From Nakaseomyces glabratus (taxonomy: Eukaryota > Ascomycota > Saccharomycetes > Saccharomycetales > Saccharomycetaceae): a stretch of DNA of 64,000 nucleotides. Of the stretch, positions 56,825-64,000 are shown in pieces. The notes beneath the pieces were generated by a model, which saw only the letters and a list, made by a program, of their open reading frames with translations, had not been told where the DNA came from and searched no databases. Location: positions 620,001 to 684,000 of the forward strand of contig NC_088961.1 of NCBI RefSeq assembly GCF_010111755.1, given 5' to 3'. Positions within the stretch are counted from its first letter, which is position 1. Every line of letters starts with the position of its first letter. Both the position numbers and the translations under genes were made by a program.

Positions 56825-57003
56825 CACATGAAAAATGACTGGACTTAAAATTAACTAATTATTTACCTATTTTCATATCGTTACGTTATCAATATGATAT
56901 ACTATGCATACTTTTACAGTTTCCATAGTAAAGTCTTTTGTATAGTACTAATGCATTTTTGTATCATTCACAAGAATACTGCAAATATAGGGCAATGAAG
57001 TTT

Positions 57004-58653
57004 CTATTGAGCTTGCAACAATTTTGACTGCTCTTTTCTCTTTGCAATTGTTGAGGTCCTTCCCAATTCCTTATCCAACACTCGTCCAAGAGCTTCATCT
57101 TCAGCATAAACGTCTGCTATAAGTTCATCAGCTTGGCCTCTAGAATAATACTTGGCCTCTACATGGGTTGCCAGTGAGTATTCTGTTTGCTGCAAAGAAT
57201 CAACCGTTTTCTCATTTACTAAAACATAGGAGATTCCTGAGTCTGGGCATTCATAATTGACATTCAACAGTAGTCTTTCCATAATACCTCTCAGTCCTCT
57301 TGCACCTGTCCTTTCCTTTAACGCAAAATCAGCGACTTTCTTAAGAGCTTTATCAGTCATGCATAAACGGACACCAAATTGCTTGAAGATATAAGTATAT
57401 TGATCAAAAAGGGCATTTTTTGGCTCCTTTAGAATATGGAAAAGGTCATTGGACTGAAGTGGTTCAAGTGCTGTTATTATTGGTACACGCCCGACTAATT
57501 CAGGAATCATACCATAGGACACAAGGTCAGTTGGTGTAGCGAGATTCAATGCTGACGTTTGTTTGCCGTTTTCCAAATTAATTGTTTCAATACTGTTGCT
57601 ATAAGCTGAACTTTTGCTCATATCCTCTTCTTCCCCATCTTTTTCTTCCTTATTCTGTAACTTCCTTATTCTCTTTGCTACTATTTTATCCAAATTAACA
57701 AATGCACCCATTATCATAAATAAAATATTTGAAGTATTAATAACAAATGTTTCATCCTTTTTTGCAGTAGTTTGATTATTGTTCTTATCAGTTCCAACCT
57801 TAACGGGCTTCTTAACCGTAATTTCTACATTGTGGCCTTCTATAATTTTCAATAAAGATTGCTGAACACCTTCACCTGATACATCTTTTGTACCAAATGA
57901 ACTGGAAGATTTGGCAAGTTTGTCAATTTCATCCAGTACAATTATACCCTTTTCAGCCTTTGCAACATCATAGTTAGCATTTACGAGCAATCTCTCAATG
58001 CATACTTCTACATCTTCACCAATGTAACCGGCCTGAGTCAATTGTGTACAATCAGAAATAGCGATAGGGACATCCAAAACGCGGGCCAATGTCTGGGCAA
58101 GCAATGTTTTACCAGAACCTGATGGACCAATAACTAATACATTACTTTTACTTAATTCCAAATCTTGGTCCTCTTGATCTAATTTCATGTCAATTTGCAT
58201 TTTCAAGTTTCTCATACCCGCTTCCTTTTCAGAAGGTTTATATGGTTTTTGAATCACATCACTTATCGGTGAAGTATCATCTTTTCCAGAGGAGTTGTCA
58301 TCCGGATCATTACCATCCTTTGTGCTTTCAGCAGCTCTAATGTTGTTACTTTCTTCTATTATTTCTCTCTGCCGTTGGAGCTCTGCTTTCTTCTGCTTAT
58401 CGTTTATACGTAAATAGTGGTTGTAAACTACAACACTAAGGACTTTCTTACCTATCTCCTGTCCAATAACATACTCATCCAAATAGGCCTTCAACTTTCT
58501 AGGAGGGGGAATAGATTCATTGGTATTCTGTTGCACAAGAAGTCTTGAGGCGTTATCACTGCTACTCATAAAACGACAAATGATAGCATTTACTGCAATA
58601 CGGTTAACCAAACTCGCAGCTCTACTGCACCCATAGCTATTTAGTGCCAGCAT
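57004..58653 (-). CDS. MCX1: Mitochondrial ClpX-like unfoldase Mcx1
   Basis: 549 residues from ATG at 58653; the frame opens at a TTG 14 codons upstream (S. cerevisiae 520). The N-terminal about 30 residues (MLALNSYGCSRAASLVNRIAV) look like a mitochondrial presequence. The AAA+ domain has KLKAYLDEYVIGQEIGKKVL (about 54-73), Walker A GPSGSGKTLLAQTLAR (about 178-193), GYIGEDVEVCIERLL, Walker B GIIVLDEIDKLAKSS, and sensor-2 region ERTGARGLRGIMERLL (about 451-466). The bacterial zinc-binding domain is absent, as in other yeast Mcx1. There is no ClpP in yeast; Mcx1 acts alone and activates the haem enzyme Hem1. Position equals YBR227C. A PAC element lies 120 bp upstream. Confidence 0.95.
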   Translation of the reverse strand: MLALNSYGCSRAASLVNRIAVNAIICRFMSSSDNASRLLVQQNTNESIPPPRKLKAYLDEYVIGQEIGKKVLSVVVYNHYLRINDKQKKAELQRQREIIEESNNIRAAESTKDGNDPDDNSSGKDDTSPISDVIQKPYKPSEKEAGMRNLKMQIDMKLDQEDQDLELSKSNVLVIGPSGSGKTLLAQTLARVLDVPIAISDCTQLTQAGYIGEDVEVCIERLLVNANYDVAKAEKGIIVLDEIDKLAKSSSSFGTKDVSGEGVQQSLLKIIEGHNVEITVKKPVKVGTDKNNNQTTAKKDETFVINTSNILFMIMGAFVNLDKIVAKRIRKLQNKEEKDGEEEDMSKSSAYSNSIETINLENGKQTSALNLATPTDLVSYGMIPELVGRVPIITALEPLQSNDLFHILKEPKNALFDQYTYIFKQFGVRLCMTDKALKKVADFALKERTGARGLRGIMERLLLNVNYECPDSGISYVLVNEKTVDSLQQTEYSLATHVEAKYYSRGQADELIADVYAEDEALGRVLDKELGRTSTIAKRKEQSKLLQAQ

Positions 58654-59043
58654 TGACTCTACTGCGCATTCAAGAAATACACTATTATATAGCAAAAACT
58701 AACAATAATAGCTTCACCGCCTACATATATAGGAATATTCTCTATTAGTCATCACATTGACTATTCTGTAGGAGCTCATCGCAATGCAATTTTTTGTCAA
58801 ATTTGGCTCGAGATGGCCTAATGCAATGTTTTTCACTTTTGAACAATATAGCGATTGCATAGAAAGGCACGCACAAATTACACTTACGTCATGTAAACAG
58901 ATCAAAAAAGCTCTTCACAGTTTGTATATACTATTAATCAGAATAAGTAGTAATGATAATCCCTTAAATGAAACACCTGTGGTTCAAGTATACAATATAA
59001 TTTAGCCGCTTCTATACTTACACTATTATATCGAAACCGATTG
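58654..59043. other. Divergent promoter MCX1/SLX1
   Basis: 390 bp with a PAC element at 58773-58782 and ATATATAG near 58722. A 73-codon plus-strand frame (58784-59005) overlaps it and shows no recognisable protein. Confidence 0.55.
58773..58782 (-). promoter_or_regulatory. PAC element in MCX1/SLX1 promoter
   Basis: AGCTCATCGC, reverse of GCGATGAGCT; 120 bp from the MCX1 ATG and 262 bp from the SLX1 ATG. Confidence 0.5.
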
Positions 59044-59982
59044 ATGGAAGAATTCCAACAGATTCCGGACTTTTATGGATGCTATTTACTGCAGTCTATT
59101 AGTAAAAGGCAATCGTTTTACATAGGCTCGACCCCGAATCCAGTTAGGAGATTGAGACAACATAATGGTTCATTAAGTCGTGGAGGTGCTTATCGAACAA
59201 AAAGAGATGGCACTCGGCCTTGGGAAATGGTAGCTATCGTTTATGGCTTTCCTAGTCGTATCGCTGCCCTACAATTTGAGCATGCTTGGCAACATGGGTA
59301 CCAAACTCGATACATTAAAAGCCAGGACCGGGTAGTTAAAACAAGAAAAGGTGGAAGGTCTATACACCATAAGCTTGCCATGATAACTTCTCTTCTGAAA
59401 AATGAATACTTTCGCTATATGGATTTAACATTACACTTTTTTAATCAAAAAGTCGAAGAAATATGGAAGAACGATAAGTTCAATGTATCACAAACACAAG
59501 AATCAATAGACAATAACTACACAGTATCTCTATCACAAGATGCTTTAACAGAGATTAATAACGATACTATAGATGACATAATGGACGTTAATGAGAAAAA
59601 TATGGAGCTTGTACAGAACCTATACTCTACAACACTGGCCGAAAAGACAAAAACTCTTTTACTATACAAAGAAAAAATTGATACAGGTATCAATACATGC
59701 CAGTTTTGTAATAAAATTATAAAGCATAACTTATCAGGAAACATCTCTGAAAACTTATTTGCATTTTGTAGAGATACTAGTTGCACATTCGTCAGTCACC
59801 TTGCCTGTGCATATCGATATTTCATGAGCAACACTGAACTGCCTAAAGAGGACACGATAATTCCGCAATCGCCAAAGTGTCCAAAGTGCTATACTTTATT
59901 AAAATGGTGCGATGTTATTTACTATTCGATAAAATTAAATAAAGACAATACTACAGCAGATGACAAAAAAAAGACAATTTGA
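59044..59982 (+). CDS. SLX1: Structure-specific endonuclease catalytic subunit Slx1
   Basis: 312 residues from ATG at 59044 (the frame opens one codon earlier at TTG); S. cerevisiae 304. The N-terminal GIY-YIG nuclease domain is complete: FYGCYLLQSISKRQSFYIGSTPNPVRRLRQHNG (about 11-43, GCY/YIG form with catalytic arginine region RRLRQHN), then GGAYRTKRDGTRPWEMV, then the metal-binding glutamate in LQFEHAWQHG. The C-terminal zinc-binding RING/PHD-like domain has CQFCNKII (about 220-227), CRDTSCTFVSHLACAYRYF and CPKCYTLLKWCDV. With Slx4 it cuts branched DNA such as 5' flaps and Holliday junctions, and maintains rDNA. Position equals YBR228W. Confidence 0.96.
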   Translation: MEEFQQIPDFYGCYLLQSISKRQSFYIGSTPNPVRRLRQHNGSLSRGGAYRTKRDGTRPWEMVAIVYGFPSRIAALQFEHAWQHGYQTRYIKSQDRVVKTRKGGRSIHHKLAMITSLLKNEYFRYMDLTLHFFNQKVEEIWKNDKFNVSQTQESIDNNYTVSLSQDALTEINNDTIDDIMDVNEKNMELVQNLYSTTLAEKTKTLLLYKEKIDTGINTCQFCNKIIKHNLSGNISENLFAFCRDTSCTFVSHLACAYRYFMSNTELPKEDTIIPQSPKCPKCYTLLKWCDVIYYSIKLNKDNTTADDKKKTI

Positions 59983-60062
59983 TTTTTGACTGGTATGATA
60001 TCCTTACCAAATGTGCATAAACTAATTATAATGATCATACTAATTCATAATAGCTGTTCAAT

Positions 60063-62888
60063 TCAGAAGACAAAATCCCATGGTTTGCTCATATCATAAC
60101 GAATCTTCATGACTATATGATTGCTTTCGACATTAGTATTCAGATTATCATCACTAGAGAATTTCGATATCAGTTGTTTTTTGAAAGAACTTTCAAGTCC
60201 CGAGGTGACGATCTTAATGGCCGTTACATTAGTGTTAATAGCAGTGGCTGAAAGATTTCCTTCTGAATGAGGCCTATTGAATAAACCATCTGATGTGAAT
60301 TTAAGGGTAGTATTTAAGAATTCATTGTTAGAATAAGCGAACGTTTTACCATCATCAACATATAAATTACCAATTGCAATACCATTTTCATCAGGTATGA
60401 TAACAATGGTGTAAGGATCATTGGACATTAATTCAGAGGATCTCCTATACTTTTCTTTCTGGAACAAAATATGACCACCCTCCAAAAATATTGGAATAGT
60501 ATCGAGAGGTGCAGATACTTGTTTATTAGTTATAGCAGATACATCATCATTAACTAACGCGAATGTCTCATAATCATAATATAACTTTGGTGGGAAAGTC
60601 ACAGTTGTTTCTTTGACACCCTTCTGCACTATTGGCTTCACCATTATACCAGAATTGCCTACGAAGAACTGATCATCGATAGCAAGCAACTCTTCATGAG
60701 CAAAGTAATCAAAAAATAAAGGCTTCATTATTGGTGCCCCGGTTCTACTTGATTCGTAAAAAGCAGTGTAAAATGTTGGCAATAATCTATATCTCAATCT
60801 GATAGTATCCTTCACCATATTTCTTACTGGACCGTCAAATAAATATGGTTCTCGCCTAACACTGTCTATATGAGCATGAGCCCGGAAGAATGGATACCAA
60901 AGACCAGCCTGATACCATCTAACTAAGAGCTCTGGCTCAGGATTTCCAGAAAAACCAGCAACATCGGCACCAATAAATGGAAATCCTGCAACATTATTAG
61001 AGAGACACATAGGGATGGAAATTCTCAAGTAGTCCCAGTTGGCTACATTGTCCCCTGTCCACGTAGCTGCAGTCCTTTGGGAACCTGCAAAAAAAGACCT
61101 CGTCAAAACAAAAGGGCGGGTTTCAGAATCGGTATAGAATTCCCTGGTAGCATTAAATGTAGTTTCATGAACAGTTAACCCATATACATTATGAATTGAT
61201 CTTTCTTCAAATCCTCCGGCATGAATAACATCCTTTGGTGCTGTAGTTTCAGGCCCGCTAAATACAGAGGGTTCATTCATGTCATTCCAGATATGCAAAT
61301 TGCTCAACCCTTTATAAAGAAAATCATTAAAAAACCCTTTCCATAGTTTTCTCCCGATTTGACCCATTGTATCTATCCAAATAGATTGGCCTGGCCAACA
61401 TTCACCTAAAAACAATCTACCCTTCTTATTCTTTGTAGCCCCTTTTCCTTTAACTACCGCATCACTGACTTTATTCCCTCTAGATTTCAGATGAGGGTCG
61501 ATCAAAACGACTAATTGCCTACCAAATTGAGATAATTTCTCCAATAATCTTCTAGGATTAGGGAAGGATTCATCTTTCCATGTAAAGTATTTTCTATCAT
61601 CAGTATATTCCAAGTCAAGCCAGATTATATCAAAAGGTATATGCGCTTTATCCATTTCGTTCTGTACACTCAAAACATCATATTCATCATTATAATTCCA
61701 ACGACATTGATGATACCCAATAGATGACTGCAGTGGTAGGAAAGGCCTACCTGTCAAGTCCGTATACTGCTCAAGAATATCAGATGGGTTCTCAGCCACA
61801 AAAACAACTACATCTATAACACCATTCTCTGAAAACCAATGTGTATTGACCTGATCTGTATTGACGGAAGAATAATGAATATCTATCCATGTATCAGCAC
61901 TATTAACCCAAAACAATCCGGTGGTAACATCCTTACTGACACCAAACATAAACGGAATTGCACCATACATAGGTGAAGGAGAATCGACGAAATACTCAAA
62001 GACATCCACATTAAATAATCTGTAAGGGTCAGTTTCGCGAGTATCCTTTAATTTCAACGAATCTGCATGCTCTGGGATACCATAAACAGCTTTAGCATTC
62101 TTGAATACAAAGTCGATCCCTACAGATTCAGGACCAAATGGAATTTTATCGTCTTGACTGTATCTAAAGTTGTCCTTAAACATATTGAATGTTGACTCTT
62201 CCTCAAGTAAATTTTGAAAGTTATCTTCAATAGATCTAAAATGCTCAAAGTTCATGAGGTTATACTCGTTAATACTCATAACTGACTTTCCTTTGCTTAG
62301 TACATTAATTTGAAAGGAATCTAAAAATAATTCAATTGCCATGTTTTCGTCATCTCTTGGTAGAATTAAATAGTATTCTTCATCTTTGCTAGTTGAACCA
62401 AATAAGAATTGATCTATTCCCTTTTTTCCATTCTTGATCTTCTTTTCAATTGTAAAATGACTGTTATCCCATTGCTTGCTAGGATCGAATGCCCATTTGG
62501 CCGTCTCATTGTAACGGTATTTGTTCAATAAATTCGATTGAGGCACATTCTGTCTCAATTCGTCAATTGTAAACCGGAAATAGGACTTTGAACTAGCCCC
62601 ATGACTTTTTAAGAAACTGATTTTTAGCGGTAATGTGATTTCAGTGTGTCGGTCAGGGCGTTTGATTGTTTTGATGATGTTTGCAGACAGAGTACCTGAA
62701 CTATCATCAACATCGATCGATTTGGGGTCTATTGAATAATAGGAAGCCTTGGAATTTATGATGTTAGCTGCATATTCTCTGTTCCTCACGCAAAACCCGG
62801 CTTCATTACACGACTTCAGTAAATAATCTGCGAAAGCGGTCACGTACCCAAAGAGTAAACTAAAAAAGAGAACATTGAATAGCTTCAT
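60063..62888 (-). CDS. ROT2: ER glucosidase II alpha subunit Rot2
   Basis: 941 residues from ATG at 62888 (S. cerevisiae 954). A cleavable signal peptide is visible (MKLFNVLFFSLLFGYVTAFA), so it acts in the ER lumen; no HDEL is present, as expected, because the Gtb1 subunit retains it. Family GH31: SSIGYHQCRWNYNDEYDVL (about 388-406), IWLDLEYTDDRKYFTW, the nucleophile D536 in HIWNDMNEPSVFSG, the general-acid region RSFFAGSQRTAATWTGDN (about 597-614), and HAHIDSVRREPYLF. It trims the two inner glucoses from N-glycans, controlling glycoprotein folding and cell-wall glucan synthesis. Convergent with SLX1, as YBR229C is with YBR228W. Confidence 0.96.
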   Translation of the reverse strand: MKLFNVLFFSLLFGYVTAFADYLLKSCNEAGFCVRNREYAANIINSKASYYSIDPKSIDVDDSSGTLSANIIKTIKRPDRHTEITLPLKISFLKSHGASSKSYFRFTIDELRQNVPQSNLLNKYRYNETAKWAFDPSKQWDNSHFTIEKKIKNGKKGIDQFLFGSTSKDEEYYLILPRDDENMAIELFLDSFQINVLSKGKSVMSINEYNLMNFEHFRSIEDNFQNLLEEESTFNMFKDNFRYSQDDKIPFGPESVGIDFVFKNAKAVYGIPEHADSLKLKDTRETDPYRLFNVDVFEYFVDSPSPMYGAIPFMFGVSKDVTTGLFWVNSADTWIDIHYSSVNTDQVNTHWFSENGVIDVVVFVAENPSDILEQYTDLTGRPFLPLQSSIGYHQCRWNYNDEYDVLSVQNEMDKAHIPFDIIWLDLEYTDDRKYFTWKDESFPNPRRLLEKLSQFGRQLVVLIDPHLKSRGNKVSDAVVKGKGATKNKKGRLFLGECWPGQSIWIDTMGQIGRKLWKGFFNDFLYKGLSNLHIWNDMNEPSVFSGPETTAPKDVIHAGGFEERSIHNVYGLTVHETTFNATREFYTDSETRPFVLTRSFFAGSQRTAATWTGDNVANWDYLRISIPMCLSNNVAGFPFIGADVAGFSGNPEPELLVRWYQAGLWYPFFRAHAHIDSVRREPYLFDGPVRNMVKDTIRLRYRLLPTFYTAFYESSRTGAPIMKPLFFDYFAHEELLAIDDQFFVGNSGIMVKPIVQKGVKETTVTFPPKLYYDYETFALVNDDVSAITNKQVSAPLDTIPIFLEGGHILFQKEKYRRSSELMSNDPYTIVIIPDENGIAIGNLYVDDGKTFAYSNNEFLNTTLKFTSDGLFNRPHSEGNLSATAINTNVTAIKIVTSGLESSFKKQLISKFSSDDNLNTNVESNHIVMKIRYDMSKPWDFVF

Positions 62889-63670
62889 CTTCTTTGCATG
62901 GATTATTCAGGAGTTTACCACACTTTGGATTCGCGATAGCTACAGGGTATTATACTATTAAGGCATGATGCAAGAGGATTTCAACGATTTCTCTTGTAAC
63001 TTTTTTAACTCTCGGAGCTTTAGACAAAAGCATCAAACCCAGACAATAGTGATACACAACTTCTTTCTCATTGGACTACATACAAACCTCGACATATACT
63101 TAGACATCATAAAATTTATATTCTCTGAATTTTTAATTCGGATTACTATTTAAATAACAGATACAGTTATGTTCTTAGCAGCATGATGGTGGCCCAAATG
63201 GATATCTTTCTAGCTTTCTTCTATCTACATTAGAATCAGAGGAGGCAAGACATATCCGTTTCATATATCTAATATACCAATAAGCCCAGAAGGTAGACTC
63301 TTGAAGTTTGTATACTATTTTATAATTGTTGCATCCGAGACAACTATTTACCTCATCGAATTGAAACTGTTTCTTGAAGCGTGAAAAAAAACACCATAAT
63401 GATTACTGGCAATATCATGGGATCATAGAGATATGCTCTATATCATAGCCTGTTCATAATTAAGAGGAATACATTCCAAAAAATTTAAACAACATATCTG
63501 TATATCATTATAATTGTAACCCAGAGTGGAAGTAACGGATTAACATTAGATGTACACATCTCGTATACAGCCAAGATAACACATTTCCTTAGCAAAATCT
63601 TATTGTGGTGCATAGTTAAACTACTTAAGTTGTGGGAAATATAAGTGGCGTTCATATATCTAAAACGGAA
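62889..63670. other. Divergent promoter ROT2/ERT1
   Basis: 782 bp, AT-rich; no clear element was recognised. Frames at 62965-63153 (plus) and 63485-63712 (minus) look non-coding. This gap is also a breakpoint relative to S. cerevisiae gene order. Confidence 0.5.
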
Positions 63671-64000
63671 ATGAATAATGCTACCAGTTATTATAGAACA
63701 TCGGGTGAACAAGATGGCAAGTTAACAAGTACACTTCCTAGCGGCTCCACTTCCAATACTAATGTTCGTTATAGTTCTAATGATAACAGTGATGGTACCA
63801 TTCAGTCAGATACATCTATATCCCAAACTTCACATACAGTAAAGAAGAAAAGGAAAAATACAAACGTTGCATGCGTAAATTGTTCGAGGAATCATTCATC
63901 ATGTGAGCAAAAACGACCCTGTTCAAGATGCATAAAGAAAGGCATAGCCAATACCTGTGTGGATGCACCAAGAAAGAAGAAAAAATACTTAGAAGGAATC
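63671..64000 (+). CDS. ERT1: Zn2Cys6 transcription factor Ert1, N-terminal 110 codons (runs off window)
   Basis: Starts ATG at 63671 and is still open at base 64000. About 58 Ser/Asn/Thr-rich residues precede a basic KKKRKNTN and the zinc cluster [27 protein letters not shown], ending [15 protein letters not shown]. The six cysteines and the flanking sequence match S. cerevisiae Ert1 ([19 protein letters not shown] type) more closely than Rds2. Ert1 regulates gluconeogenic and ethanol-use genes. In S. cerevisiae ERT1 is YBR239C, ten genes beyond ROT2 and in the same orientation as ROT2; here it is the divergent neighbour of ROT2. The PAS-like C-terminal domain lies beyond the window. Confidence 0.92.
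   Translation, partial: MNNATSYYRTSGEQDGKLTSTLPSGSTSNTNVRYSSNDNSDGTIQSDTSISQTSHTVKKKRKNTNVACVNCSRNHSSCEQKRPCSRCIKKGIANTCVDAPRKKKKYLEGI

Overview
The window is nuclear DNA from a budding yeast of the family Saccharomycetaceae, outside Saccharomyces itself. It is AT-rich and gene-dense, and no annotated gene needs an intron. Almost every protein can be matched to a Saccharomyces cerevisiae protein, and the gene order follows two S. cerevisiae segments. The sister-track genes that should be interleaved in a genome that never duplicated (for example ERG11, SOD2 and TDA3 between STP1 and RPL27, or OLE1 and DUO1 near the second block) are absent. That pattern points to a post-whole-genome-duplication lineage such as Nakaseomyces, Vanderwaltozyma, Tetrapisispora, Kazachstania or Naumovozyma. 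The genus cannot be fixed from the sequence alone.

Block 1 (1-28128) corresponds to S. cerevisiae chromosome IV, YDR457W to YDR472W: TOM1 (3' part), HEH2, PFA5, TFB3, a small PPxY protein, MRPL28, an STP1-like factor, SPP41, RMT2, PKH3, TLG1, SDC1, UGO1, RPL27 and TRS31. MFA1 is missing from its S. cerevisiae position. A tRNA-Glu(UUC) gene at 28620-28691 marks the junction with block 2.

Block 2 (29004-62888) corresponds to S. cerevisiae chromosome II, YBR211C to YBR229C: AME1, NGR1, MET8, SDS24, HPC2, YBP1, ATG12, PYC, a YBR220C-type transporter, PDB1, PCS60, TDP1, a YBR225W-type protein, MCX1, SLX1 and ROT2. The window ends in the 5' part of ERT1, which in S. cerevisiae lies ten genes further along and on the opposite relative strand.

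The genes are ordinary housekeeping and regulatory loci (ubiquitin ligation, nuclear envelope, palmitoylation, TFIIH, mitochondrial translation and metabolism, vesicle transport, chromatin, kinetochore, autophagy, DNA repair, ER glycan trimming). They do not form a pathway cluster. Start codons were chosen as the first plausible ATG; in ten cases (PFA5, the PPxY protein, RMT2, SDC1, AME1, SDS24, HPC2, ATG12, MCX1, SLX1) this is downstream of the longest open frame's non-ATG start.

I do not see a new multi-gene system. The most interesting items are: an STP1-like factor without its latency domain; a coding-like in-frame tail cut off from PFA5 by two stops; a structured, possibly RNA-coding stretch near 9124-9243; an intronless RPL27; recurrent PAC elements in seven promoters; Cbf1 and Met31/32 sites before MET8; a perfect 10-bp inverted repeat at 48000-48023; and GC-rich 5' gene ends facing divergent promoters.
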